Source of the DNA: Mucilaginibacter tolerans
Lineage (GTDB): Bacteria > Bacteroidota > Bacteroidia > Sphingobacteriales > Sphingobacteriaceae
Direction of reading: 5' to 3'
Length of the DNA: 64,000 nucleotides
Assembly: GCF_030519375.1 (NCBI RefSeq)
Contig: NZ_JAUMKB010000018.1
Coordinates: forward strand, 20,897-84,896
The notes under the pieces were generated by a model that saw only the letters and a list, made by a program, of their open reading frames with translations, had not been told where the DNA came from and did no database searches. Shown here in pieces: positions 18,559 to 27,584 of the stretch. The position numbers and the translations under genes were made by a program. Numbering within the stretch: position 1 is the stretch's first letter; each line of letters begins with the position of its first letter.

Positions 18559-19098
18559 ATGAAAACCCAGGTAGCTGATCTCACTTTCGAGTTATCCATT
18601 CCCTATTCTTCAATTGAAAAACGGGTAACCGAAATAGCAACGCATATCAGTAATGACTATTCTGGCCGCGTTCCGGTAATGGTAGGTATTCTGAGCGGCA
18701 GCTTTTTGTTTTTGGCCGACCTGGTAAAGCAGATTGAGATACCCATAGAGGTAACCTTCGCTAAACTAGCCTCTTACTATGGCGGCACATCCACTACACG
18801 TAAGATCAGGGACGATTTCGACCTGACCATCGACATCAAGGGCCGCGATATTATCCTGGTGGAAGATATTGTAGATACCGGCAACACCATTCACTACCTG
18901 ATTGAGAAGCTTAAAGTCCGCGAGCCGGGTTCTGTTACCGTTTGTACCCTGTTGCTGAAGCCAAAAGCATTGGAAAGAGCAGTGCCAGAGTTGAAATACA
19001 CAGGCTTCGAATTACCGAATGATTTTGTAGTAGGCTACGGCTTAGACTATAAAGAGCTGGGACGTAACCTGAAAGGGATATTTAAAAAGGTAGGTTGA
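18559..19098 (+). CDS. hpt: Hypoxanthine phosphoribosyltransferase
   Basis: 179 residues with the PRPP-binding motif IILVEDIVDTGNT (about residues 97-109) and the N-terminal SGSFLFLADL loop. Type I PRTase fold; length is standard. It salvages hypoxanthine (and guanine) to the mononucleotide. It is followed by a low-complexity spacer and then by the GntP gene, so it is probably its own transcription unit. Confidence 0.93.
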   Translation: MKTQVADLTFELSIPYSSIEKRVTEIATHISNDYSGRVPVMVGILSGSFLFLADLVKQIEIPIEVTFAKLASYYGGTSTTRKIRDDFDLTIDIKGRDIILVEDIVDTGNTIHYLIEKLKVREPGSVTVCTLLLKPKALERAVPELKYTGFELPNDFVVGYGLDYKELGRNLKGIFKKVG

Positions 19099-19145
19099 GC
19101 GGTTGAATAAGTTAGATTAAGTTGATTGGGTTGGATTAAGTTTTG
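19099..19145. repeat. Short degenerate direct repeats (TTAGATTAAGTTG type)
   Basis: A spacer made of imperfect units such as GTTAGATTAAGTTG and GGTTGGATTAAGTT after hpt. It resembles the low-complexity spacers at 15603, 35259 and 52070. Confidence 0.4.
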
Positions 19146-19178
19146 TAATTTGCGGTACCAGGTTCACCAATTTAACCA

Positions 19179-20504
19179 ATGACCCATTCACTGGCCTACA
19201 TCCTTACTCTATTAGTAGCCGGCATTGCGCTTATTGTTATCCTTTCTACAAATTATAAAATCCCGGCTTTCTTTTCGTTGTTCCTGGCTTGTATGCTGGT
19301 TGGCTTTGGCGTCGGAATGCCCGTTGGCAATGTATTGAGTACTGTTAAAGACGGCTTCGGAAATATCCTGAAAAATTTAGGTCTCATCATCGTTTTAGGC
19401 ACCGCTTTGGGTTTGTTATTGGAGTATACCGGCAGCACAACTGTGATGGCAAATTTCCTTCTAAAGCGAATGGGTAAACGCTTTGCCCCACTAGCGATGA
19501 GCATTACGGGATTTATCGTCGGGCTACCCATATTTTGTGATTCAGGTTATATTGTCCTAAGTGGTATAACCCGCTCGATAGCGGGGCGTACGGGCATATC
19601 CATTGCTACGATGTCGGTTTCTCTTGCCACAGGTTTGCTGTCCGTACATTGTATGGTTCCACCTCATCCGGGGGCCTCTGCAGCCGCGGCAACTATCGGA
19701 GTAGATTATGGTAAGCTAATCCTGGTTGGTGCCATAGCCGCTGTCCCAGCTATGCTCATCGGTAACTGGTGGGCAAACTATGCCGGGCGGAATGCACCCA
19801 ATAAGTTAATTGAAGATATTGCTGAAGACGAGCCCGGGCACAGGCCATCGCTGTTAAAAGCCTCCATGCCTGTATTTGTGCCGATCATCCTTATTGCTAT
19901 CCGTTCTTTTTTAACCAGGGGAATTGCCGGGTATCCGGATTGGGTGAATATTTGGCTTGTTTTAGGTGACCCAGTCATCGCTTTGCTTATCGGCGTTCTC
20001 CTGGCATTCAATTGCAAACGAGGTTGGCATAAAAACGAACTAAGTAAGATACTTCAGGAATCAGTGGAAAAAGCCGGAGGAATATTGGTGGTGATAGGAA
20101 TGGGCGGCGCATTCGGCGCCATTTTAACCGCTACCAAATTGGGCGAACATTTGAGCCAATCAATGGCTTTAAGTACGATGGGAATATTCTTCCCATTCCT
20201 GCTTACCGCAGTTTTAAAAACAGCACAAGGCTCATCGACTGTTGCTATTATCACCGCTTCATCATTAGTTTTGCCCTTACTGCCGGCCCTGGGTCTGGAT
20301 ACCGAAAATGGAAAATTATTTTGTGTTTTGGCGATGGGTGCAGGATCGATGACCGTCTCTCATGCCAATGATGCATACTTTTGGGTCATCTCGCGGTTCT
20401 CCGGCATCAGCATGAAAACCATGCTCAAGGTGTATACTGTATCTACTTTGTTCATGGGGATCATCACGCTGGCGACCATTTATATTTTATCTAAAATCTG
20501 GTGA
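19179..20504 (+). CDS. GntP family permease (gluconate/glycerate-type H+ symporter)
   Basis: A 441-residue very hydrophobic protein with about 12-14 membrane helices. It carries the GntP signatures GLPIFCDSGYIVLS near residue 110, MVPPHPGASAAA near 157, and a C-terminal SHANDAYFW block. The family imports gluconate and related hydroxy-acids. A glycerate kinase gene starts 1 nt after its stop, so glycerate (or a similar short sugar acid) is the likely cargo. The substrate is inferred from the neighbour only. Confidence 0.93.
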   Translation: MTHSLAYILTLLVAGIALIVILSTNYKIPAFFSLFLACMLVGFGVGMPVGNVLSTVKDGFGNILKNLGLIIVLGTALGLLLEYTGSTTVMANFLLKRMGKRFAPLAMSITGFIVGLPIFCDSGYIVLSGITRSIAGRTGISIATMSVSLATGLLSVHCMVPPHPGASAAAATIGVDYGKLILVGAIAAVPAMLIGNWWANYAGRNAPNKLIEDIAEDEPGHRPSLLKASMPVFVPIILIAIRSFLTRGIAGYPDWVNIWLVLGDPVIALLIGVLLAFNCKRGWHKNELSKILQESVEKAGGILVVIGMGGAFGAILTATKLGEHLSQSMALSTMGIFFPFLLTAVLKTAQGSSTVAIITASSLVLPLLPALGLDTENGKLFCVLAMGAGSMTVSHANDAYFWVISRFSGISMKTMLKVYTVSTLFMGIITLATIYILSKIW

Positions 20505-20505
20505 T

Positions 20506-21654
20506 ATGCATATCCTGATCGCTCCAAATGCTTTTAAAAACAGTCTCGATGCTGCGCAAATTGCAAAAGCGATAGAGCTGGGGTTGAAGCAAAGCCGATT
20601 GGACTGCACCACGGGATGTTTCCCTATTGCCGATGGTGGCGATGGAACCGGCAGCCTGATTATAGAACGTTGCAAAGGTGTTATTGTATCGCAACAGGTG
20701 CATGATCCCTTAGGACGAAAGATCAATTCCCGTTTTGGGTTGATCGATAACGGAAATACCGCTGTGATCGAAATGGCCAATGCATCAGGGCTGCGTCTGT
20801 TAAAAAAACAAGAGCTTAACCCGATGCAAACGTCCTCTTATGGCACGGGGGAGCTTATCAACGCTGCACTGGATAAGGGAGCCACAAAGATCATTATCGC
20901 CATGGGTGGCTCGGCTACTGTAGACGGTGGGTGTGGTATATTGAAGGCTCTGGGTATAGATTTCTTAGATAAGGACGACAAACGCTTAAAAGCAATTCCG
21001 GATGAGCTAATAAAGATGGCTAAAATTGACGACTCTGGTCTTGACCGCCGTATTTATGATACCGAAATCGTTATTCTTTGCGATGTCAATAACAAACTTT
21101 TAGGACCTGAAGGTGCCGCCGCCGTCTTCGGGCCACAAAAAGGAGCTTCACCTGCTGACGTGAAATCATTAGACCGTTTCCTCGGCAACTTCGCAGCCGT
21201 ATCAAAACAACAGCTTGGTACAGACATGACCGGCATCAAACATGGCGGAGCTGCCGGCGGAGCTACATCCGGACTGCACACCTGGCTCAGCGCGAAGCTG
21301 GTAAACGGGATCGAATATTTTTTATTACTGACGGATTTTTATCGCGCCCTAAAAGGTGCCGATCTGGTGATCACCGGCGAAGGCAGTATAGATACGCAAA
21401 CATTACAAGGAAAAGGGCCTTTTGGTGTGGCTTCAGAGGCTAAGAAAAGAAACATTCCTGTTGTCGGCTTAGCAGGCAGAGTACCGTCAAAACCCGATGC
21501 TGCATTGCAAAAATATTTTGATGTCTTACTTTCAATCAACCGGGAGTTTATAAATATGCCGACCGCAATTGCTAATACGGAAAAGAATCTTGTTGAGACG
21601 GGGCGAGGCTTGGGTGATCTGATAAACTCCGGTGAATTGGTTTTTAATCATTAA
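20506..21654 (+). CDS. Glycerate kinase, GlxK/GarK (class II) family
   Basis: 382 residues. It opens with LIAPNAFKNSLDAAQIAKAI and has the ADGGDGTGSL block, then AMGGSATVDGG, KHGGAAGGATSG and DLVITGEGSIDTQT. These are diagnostic of the PF02595 glycerate kinases, which produce 2-phosphoglycerate (or 3-phosphoglycerate) from glycerate and ATP. It is translated 1 nt behind the GntP permease, forming an uptake-plus-activation pair that feeds lower glycolysis. Confidence 0.95.
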   Translation: MHILIAPNAFKNSLDAAQIAKAIELGLKQSRLDCTTGCFPIADGGDGTGSLIIERCKGVIVSQQVHDPLGRKINSRFGLIDNGNTAVIEMANASGLRLLKKQELNPMQTSSYGTGELINAALDKGATKIIIAMGGSATVDGGCGILKALGIDFLDKDDKRLKAIPDELIKMAKIDDSGLDRRIYDTEIVILCDVNNKLLGPEGAAAVFGPQKGASPADVKSLDRFLGNFAAVSKQQLGTDMTGIKHGGAAGGATSGLHTWLSAKLVNGIEYFLLLTDFYRALKGADLVITGEGSIDTQTLQGKGPFGVASEAKKRNIPVVGLAGRVPSKPDAALQKYFDVLLSINREFINMPTAIANTEKNLVETGRGLGDLINSGELVFNH

Positions 21655-21680
21655 ATCTGAGAAATCATGTTTCAGGCGAT

Positions 21681-24600
21681 TTAAACACCAACCGGTTCGG
21701 CAATCTCTTCCAGCAAAGAAACCGCCTCATCAATACTATTCACCCCATCAATACTCAGGCGAAGCGTGTTTTTTACTTCTTTTAAATTGGTCCGGCGTGG
21801 ATTAGACTGCACGAACATCAAAACCTGCCTGAACATGCTGCTTTCAAAATACGGCGATTGCTGGCTGGCAATAAAATAGCCGCGAAGTACATTCTTCTTT
21901 AGCGATATTTTTTCAAAACCAATAGCCTTGCCCAGCCACTGCAGACGCATAGTGTTCAGCATATCGCTTACCTGCGGTGGCACCGGACCAAAGCGATCAT
22001 TCAGTTGCTTTTCAAAAGCCTGCAATTCGGCTTCGTTTTCCAGTTTAGAGAGTTCCGTATATAAATTGTAGCGTTCGGCAATGCTGGTTACATACTCATC
22101 GGGAATGAGTATTTCCATGTCGGTATCGATCTGTGTGAAAGAAATATACGGCCGTGGTTTATCATCAGGGAAAACTCCTTTAAATTCGTCTTCCTTCAGC
22201 TCCTGAATAGCCTCATCCAGGATCTTATGATACATTTCAAACCCGATCTCTGCAATAAAACCGCTTTGCTCGGCGCCGAGCAGGTTACCGCTACCACGGA
22301 TGTCCAGGTCACGCATGGCCACGTTGAAGCCGCTGCCCAGGTCAGAGAATTCTTCTATTGCACTTAAGCGCTTGCGTGCCTCGGGTGTCAGCGTTGATAA
22401 CGGCGGACTTAGCAAATAACAAAAAGCTTTTTTATTGCTTCGCCCCACACGGCCACGCATCTGGTGCAGGTCGCTCAGACCAAACATGTGGGCGTGATTA
22501 ATGATAATGGTATTGGCATTGGGGATATCCAAACCGGCCTCGATAATGGTCGTCGCTACCAACACATCGTATTCTCCACTCACGAATTTGAGCATCACAT
22601 CTTCTAAGTCATCTCCCTCCAATTGCCCATGCGCAATACCTATACGCGCTTTCGGAACCAGCTTATGGATCAATCCTCCCAACTGCATCAGGTCGGCAAC
22701 ACGGTTATGAATAAAGAATATTTGGCCGCCGCGTCCTATCTCATATTCAATAGCCTCTTTGATCAGTGTATCATTAAACACATGCAACTCAGTGACCACC
22801 GGTTGGCGGTTTGGCGGTGGCGTGGATATAATGGAAAGGTCGCGAGCACCCATCAGCGAGAAGTGCAGTGTACGCGGGATCGGTGTTGCCGTCAGCGTCA
22901 GCGTATCCACATTTGCGCGCATATGTTTCAGCTTCTCTTTGGTAGATACACCGAACTTCTGCTCCTCATCGATGATCATCAGTCCTAGGTCTTTAAACTT
23001 TACGTCCTTGCTTACCAGGCGGTGCGTACCAATAATGATATCGATCTTCCCATCCTTCAGCTTCTCCAAAGTTTCCTTGATCTGCCGCGTCGATTTAAAA
23101 CGGTTCACATAGTCAATATTACAAGGGAAGCCCTTCAAACGATCAGAGAATGTTTTATAATGCTGTGCCGCCAGGATAGTAGTTGGCACCAGAATCGCCA
23201 CCTGTTTGCTATCGGCTACCGCTTTAAAAGCTGCACGAATGGCTACCTCAGTCTTTCCAAAACCCACGTCACCACAAATGAGCCTGTCCATCGGGTGCGG
23301 TGATTCCATATCCTTTTTCAGATCGGCAGTTGCTTTTTCCTGGTCGGGCGTGTCCTCGTAAATAAAGGATGCTTCCAATTCAGTTTGAAGATAAGTATCC
23401 GGAGAAAAAGCCTTCCCTTCTTTGGCTTTACGTAGGGCGTACAGCTTTATCAGGTCGCGGGCTATGTCTTTAACTTTTTTTTTTGTGGTTTTTTTTAAAC
23501 GCTCCCAGGTATCGGTACCCAGTTTATTCATTTTAGGAACGGTCCCTTCTTTACCACTATATTTTGAAATCCGGTTAAGCGAGTTGATGTTCACATACAG
23601 CAAATCGTTATCCGCATAAATCAGGCGGATCATTTCTTGCATTTTGCCATTCACCTCTACTTTTTCGAGGCCGGCATATTTGCCGATTCCGTGGTCAATG
23701 TGGGTCACGAAATCGCCTGACTTTAGCTCACGTAATTCTTTCAAGGTGATCGCCTGTGTTCGCTGATAGCCTTTCCGGAGTTTGTATTTATAATATCGGT
23801 CAAAAATCTGGTGATCTGTATAACAGGCCAGCTTTTGTTCACGGTCAACAAATCCTTCCCGTACCGATATGTTGATTGGCGTAAATTTTACGGTCTTATC
23901 CAAATCCTCTAATATGGCATAAAGGCGCTCCACCTGTCGCGCCGAATCGGTCAGGATGTAGTTTTGGATATGTTCAGCCTCGTTGTTTTTAAAATTATGG
24001 ATCAGCAGGCTGAAATCCTTGTTGAAGGATGGCTGCGGACGCATATCAAAGTCTATGGCATGATTGGTTTGATAAAAAAACTGTTTGCCAAATTCAACCA
24101 CCGGAAAATCGTGCAGTTGATCGGCTATTAGTTTTTCATCCGTAAAGCCAAATTTAGGGTCGATCCATTCCGGGTTTTTGTCCTTCTCTTCTGACGAAAG
24201 CGCCTTCCATAGTTCAACAGCCTTTTTATAGCCACTTTTAATGATGTCGAGAGTAAACTGAACATCCTTTATCCATACCTGCGAACCGGCATCCACATAC
24301 TCCAGCAATGAAATATTATGTTCTGTCAGGAATTTGGACTGTACATTCGGTACGATGGTGATGGTTTTTACCTGTTCAACCGACAACTGACTCTCCACTT
24401 CAAAAGTGCGAATTGACTCTATAAAATCGCCGAAAAACTCAACGCGGTAGGGCAGGTCGTGTGAGAAGGAAAATATATCGACTATTCCGCCACGAATAGA
24501 GAATTGTCCCGGCTCATACACGAAATCAACACGCTCAAAATCATATTCGATCAGGAACTCATTGATAAAGTCAATACTAAGCTTGTTGCTTACCGCTATT

Positions 24601-25034
24601 TCGAGTGTATTTTTAGCCAGTGAGTCACGGTCAATCACCTTTTCAGCTAAAGCTTCAGGGTAAGTAACGATCAATCGGCCGAACTCAGATGAATGATTCA
24701 GCTCATTCAAAACCTCGGCCCGCGCCAGTACATTACTGCTATCTGGCTGCGTAAATTCAAATGCTTTGCGATAGGATGATGGAAAAAGCAGGACATCTTT
24801 TCCTGTCAGATTTTCCAGATCAGCCTGAAAATAAGCGGCTTCCTCACGATCAGGCAGCACAAATATCATATTAGGATGCTGCAAAAAATACAAAGCTACC
24901 GCCACCGCCGCATCTCCTGATCCGACCAAACCACGTAACTGAATCCGGGTATCCTTGCCAGCGTTGAGCGCTTTCGCCAACGCTTCAACCCGTTCATCAG
25001 TCTTATAAAGCTCTAAAATATCACGGATGTTCAA
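21681..25034 (-). CDS. mfd: Transcription-repair coupling factor
   Basis: 1117 residues from a TTG at 25034; a GTG at 25073 would add 13 residues. I prefer the TTG because a TAnnTTTG promoter element (25042-25049) lies between the two, and because MNIRDIL resembles the usual N-terminus. Domains: UvrB-like UvrA-binding region, CarD-like RNA polymerase interaction domain (DFVTHIDHGIGKY near residue 445), helicase motor with Walker A GDVGFGKT near 591 and DEEQ near 690, and a C-terminal TRCF domain. It removes stalled RNA polymerase and recruits UvrA. Confidence 0.96.
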   Translation of the reverse strand: MNIRDILELYKTDERVEALAKALNAGKDTRIQLRGLVGSGDAAVAVALYFLQHPNMIFVLPDREEAAYFQADLENLTGKDVLLFPSSYRKAFEFTQPDSSNVLARAEVLNELNHSSEFGRLIVTYPEALAEKVIDRDSLAKNTLEIAVSNKLSIDFINEFLIEYDFERVDFVYEPGQFSIRGGIVDIFSFSHDLPYRVEFFGDFIESIRTFEVESQLSVEQVKTITIVPNVQSKFLTEHNISLLEYVDAGSQVWIKDVQFTLDIIKSGYKKAVELWKALSSEEKDKNPEWIDPKFGFTDEKLIADQLHDFPVVEFGKQFFYQTNHAIDFDMRPQPSFNKDFSLLIHNFKNNEAEHIQNYILTDSARQVERLYAILEDLDKTVKFTPINISVREGFVDREQKLACYTDHQIFDRYYKYKLRKGYQRTQAITLKELRELKSGDFVTHIDHGIGKYAGLEKVEVNGKMQEMIRLIYADNDLLYVNINSLNRISKYSGKEGTVPKMNKLGTDTWERLKKTTKKKVKDIARDLIKLYALRKAKEGKAFSPDTYLQTELEASFIYEDTPDQEKATADLKKDMESPHPMDRLICGDVGFGKTEVAIRAAFKAVADSKQVAILVPTTILAAQHYKTFSDRLKGFPCNIDYVNRFKSTRQIKETLEKLKDGKIDIIIGTHRLVSKDVKFKDLGLMIIDEEQKFGVSTKEKLKHMRANVDTLTLTATPIPRTLHFSLMGARDLSIISTPPPNRQPVVTELHVFNDTLIKEAIEYEIGRGGQIFFIHNRVADLMQLGGLIHKLVPKARIGIAHGQLEGDDLEDVMLKFVSGEYDVLVATTIIEAGLDIPNANTIIINHAHMFGLSDLHQMRGRVGRSNKKAFCYLLSPPLSTLTPEARKRLSAIEEFSDLGSGFNVAMRDLDIRGSGNLLGAEQSGFIAEIGFEMYHKILDEAIQELKEDEFKGVFPDDKPRPYISFTQIDTDMEILIPDEYVTSIAERYNLYTELSKLENEAELQAFEKQLNDRFGPVPPQVSDMLNTMRLQWLGKAIGFEKISLKKNVLRGYFIASQQSPYFESSMFRQVLMFVQSNPRRTNLKEVKNTLRLSIDGVNSIDEAVSLLEEIAEPVGV

Positions 25035-25041
25035 ACTGGCG

Positions 25042-25049
25042 CAAATATA
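25042..25049 (-). promoter_or_regulatory. TAnnTTTG element before mfd
   Basis: TATATTTG on the minus strand, 7 nt before the TTG start at 25034. Confidence 0.45.
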
Positions 25050-25260
25050 GTAAAAAGGTGCTTTTTGTTGCACATAGCCACCCCTTTGTATTGAAAACAG
25101 GTAGCTATTAAAAACAAAGTGACGCTAAAATTACTTTTTAAGTAAATTGATAATACTTCAAATATCACGTATATTTATATAACCATTAAATCACCTAATC
25201 AATTGCACCGTTTTAATAATCTTGTTAACCCGATGCCATGACCTTTAAAACACAACTATT

Positions 25261-25674
25261 ATGAAAAATGCTTTGTTTCCCGGATTAGTTATTGGAGTAT
25301 TGAGTGGAGTGTGGTTATTTATTATGCTTATAATGGGGCTTCATTTCTCTAACGATAAAGTGGACCCTAAAGAGTTTATTTCTGTACTGATCCCGATTAT
25401 AGGATTATATGTTGGCGTAAAACGATACAGGGATAACGACCTTGATGGAAAAATGAATTTCCTGGAAGGTTTGATACATGCTTTCAAGATATTGATCGTA
25501 GCTGGTATTTTCGTGGTTTTTATAGGTATCGTTTACATTAATTGGATATCGACAGCGGACAAAGCAAACTGGAGCGATTTTTCGGGACGTATTTTTGCTG
25601 CCCTTCTTATTGGTGTTCTATCCTCACTTGCAGTAACTCTGTTATTGATAAGCAAATCAAAAAAAGTTGGTTAA
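25261..25674 (+). CDS. DUF4199 family membrane protein
   Basis: 137 residues with four membrane helices. The order (first helix with LVIGVLSGVWLFIML, helix after DPKEF, helix after the GLIHAFK segment, last helix with LLIGVLSSLAV) fits DUF4199 proteins, common and uncharacterised in Bacteroidota. The downstream DUF2752 gene starts inside its last codons (overlap of 8 nt), so the two are translationally coupled. Confidence 0.72.
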   Translation: MKNALFPGLVIGVLSGVWLFIMLIMGLHFSNDKVDPKEFISVLIPIIGLYVGVKRYRDNDLDGKMNFLEGLIHAFKILIVAGIFVVFIGIVYINWISTADKANWSDFSGRIFAALLIGVLSSLAVTLLLISKSKKVG

Positions 25675-25975
25675 ACGTCTTTTTTCAAGATATTTCGAAC
25701 TTACATTCTGGATAGCCGCACTCACTGCGCTTGCATTTACCGATCCCGCGGGACCAGCACATTTTAATCTTTGCCCGCTAAAGGCTATCGGTCTTACCTG
25801 GTGCCCGGGTTGCGGCCTGGGGCATTCTATATCCTGGTTGTTTCGCGGCAATATAGCTCATTCATGGCATGCACACTGGCTTGGTGTACCTGCGCTGTGC
25901 ATTATACTCTACCGGATATATACACTGTTTAATCAAAGGGTAATTCATTACAAGTCATATTCAATATACCGATAA
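25667..25975 (+). CDS. DUF2752 family membrane protein
   Basis: 102 residues from a TTG start overlapping the previous gene by 8 nt. It contains the family hallmark CPGCGLGHS after a short N-terminal helix, followed by a second helix. DUF2752 proteins are small membrane proteins of unknown function. The paired Cys could bind metal or form a disulfide. An alternative start further inside cannot be excluded. Confidence 0.75.
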   Translation: MVKRLFSRYFELTFWIAALTALAFTDPAGPAHFNLCPLKAIGLTWCPGCGLGHSISWLFRGNIAHSWHAHWLGVPALCIILYRIYTLFNQRVIHYKSYSIYR

Positions 25976-26044
25976 GATTCCGCCATTTACCGACAAGGCC
26001 GCTCTCTCCGCCAGTTTTGCGTTTCAAAACTTTTAGTTCTATAT

Positions 26045-26052
26045 TAGTTTTG
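26045..26052 (+). promoter_or_regulatory. TAnnTTTG element before the TM2 gene
   Basis: TAGTTTTG, 22 nt before the ATG at 26075. A TTTTG lies further upstream (26015-26019) at rather wide spacing. Confidence 0.4.
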
Positions 26053-26074
26053 AGTCAACTTAAAAATAATCACC

Positions 26075-26443
26075 ATGGATAATAGCTTTCAAAATAATCC
26101 TTATATGGGTTTACCGGGCATCACTCCCGAAGAATTGGCTTTTTTGCAGCAAGCAACTGCCGAGCTGACAGAGAACCAGCAAAAATATTTCTATATGAAT
26201 TACACCAGTAAAAGAAAAAGCCCGCAGGATATGCTGATCTTTTGTATTGTTGGGGTATGTCTGGTTCCCGGATTACAACGGTTTATAACCGGTCAGGTGG
26301 GTATGGGTCTCGTATATCTCTTCACAGCGGGCCTATGCTTTATAGGCTCAATCATGGACCTGGTTAATCATAGAGATCTTGCAATGGAATACAATAAGAA
26401 AATGGCTTTTGAAAGCCACCAGTTAGCTAAAATGAGCAGCTAG
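26075..26443 (+). CDS. TM2-domain membrane protein
   Basis: 122 residues. A soluble N-terminal helix-rich segment (about 1-45) is followed by two closely spaced membrane helices (about 50-95) around an RFITGQVGMGLVYL segment, the TM2 pattern. A short cytosolic tail follows. Function unknown. It starts a run of same-strand genes (26075-28535) with small gaps. Confidence 0.7.
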   Translation: MDNSFQNNPYMGLPGITPEELAFLQQATAELTENQQKYFYMNYTSKRKSPQDMLIFCIVGVCLVPGLQRFITGQVGMGLVYLFTAGLCFIGSIMDLVNHRDLAMEYNKKMAFESHQLAKMSS

Positions 26444-26448
26444 TTATA

Positions 26449-26673
26449 ATGGACAACCAATTGGGTAAATACCTGATACTGATAGGAGCGGTTATATTGG
26501 TATTGGGTATTTTTATTTATTTCTTTGGCGGAAGCCTCAAATGGTTCGGGCACCTGCCCGGCGATATTCGTATTGAGCGTAATAATTTTCGATTTTATTT
26601 CCCTATCACTACACTAATTCTGATCAACCTCGTTATATTTCTGATTTTTCGTATCTGGAAATGGCTCCATTAG
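26449..26673 (+). CDS. DUF2905 family small membrane protein
   Basis: 74 residues: one helix (LGKYLILIGAVILVLGIFIYFF), the conserved loop WFGHLPGDIRIER, then a second helix. This two-helix plus LPGDI pattern is the DUF2905 family, widespread and uncharacterised. It begins 6 nt after the TM2 gene. Confidence 0.85.
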   Translation: MDNQLGKYLILIGAVILVLGIFIYFFGGSLKWFGHLPGDIRIERNNFRFYFPITTLILINLVIFLIFRIWKWLH

Positions 26674-26703
26674 CTTGTATCTTTACTTAATTTATTTTAG
26701 GCT

Positions 26704-27510
26704 ATGCAGCTTCCATCCTCGCCGGCCTGGTCATTCTGTATCAAGCATTACCTGTTTTTGAAAAGTACAAGCAGCAAAACACTGCGGCTTTTTTCTGACG
26801 GGAACACGGGTCTCGTTTTTATTCTCAAAGGACAGCTGAAAGTAAAAGACTCAGGGGGAAGTGACGAAAATTTACCCGCTGTTTTTGTATACGGTCAACT
26901 AAATGGCTTCCAGGATATTTATAGCAAGGACGGGACGGAAATACTTATTGTTGTTTTCCATCCTCATGGTTTTTTTAGATTTTCCGGGTTGCCTGCTGAT
27001 GAGATAAAGGGACAAATAATAGATGCCCATTTTATTTATGGCAACCAACTTTATTCCTTATTGGATAACTTGAGAACAGCCATATCTTACGCGCAATCTA
27101 TTTGGTTATTAGAAACTCACTTTTCAGCATTGCTTAAAAGCCCGATAAATCATAATGACCCGCTTGGGCACGTTGTAAGATCAATTGTACAACTCAAAGG
27201 TCAGACAACGGTAAAAGAACTTACTGGATCAACAGGATATTCTGAACGCAAGCTGGAGCGCTTGTTCCGGGCAGCTATCGGAATATCGCCGGGTAAATAT
27301 CTTCAAATTGTAAGGTTGCATCATTTCTTATCGCTTATTCGGTCAGGAAAAGAGACAAGTTCATTAACCATAGCTGGGATAGAGTCGGGTTATTATGACC
27401 AACCACATCTTATACACCATTTCAGGCAGGCTACAGGATTAACGCCTACCGAATACTTGTCGTCGGCAAACCCGCTCACGGTAAATTTGCTTGCAGTCGA
27501 TCCGTCCTAA
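26704..27510 (+). CDS. AraC family transcriptional regulator
   Basis: 268 residues. The N-terminal 140 residues look like a cupin-type ligand domain. The C-terminal about 100 residues carry the double helix-turn-helix of AraC proteins (VKELTGSTGYSERKLERLFRA, then the second unit with FRQATGLTPTEYL). It lies between a DUF2905 gene and a nitrilase-family gene. It could regulate the nitrilase (75 nt downstream), which has its own promoter-like element. The effector is unknown. Confidence 0.9.
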   Translation: MQLPSSPAWSFCIKHYLFLKSTSSKTLRLFSDGNTGLVFILKGQLKVKDSGGSDENLPAVFVYGQLNGFQDIYSKDGTEILIVVFHPHGFFRFSGLPADEIKGQIIDAHFIYGNQLYSLLDNLRTAISYAQSIWLLETHFSALLKSPINHNDPLGHVVRSIVQLKGQTTVKELTGSTGYSERKLERLFRAAIGISPGKYLQIVRLHHFLSLIRSGKETSSLTIAGIESGYYDQPHLIHHFRQATGLTPTEYLSSANPLTVNLLAVDPS

Positions 27511-27561
27511 TAAACTTTCAGATTTGTCGGAATTATACAATTCAGCTGCTTGTTTATCAGC

Positions 27562-27569
27562 TAAATTTG
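27562..27569 (+). promoter_or_regulatory. TAnnTTTG element before the nitrilase-family gene
   Basis: TAAATTTG, 15 nt before the ATG at 27585. It matches the Bacteroidota -7 consensus. Confidence 0.4.
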
Positions 27570-27584
27570 AAGAAAACGTAAAAA

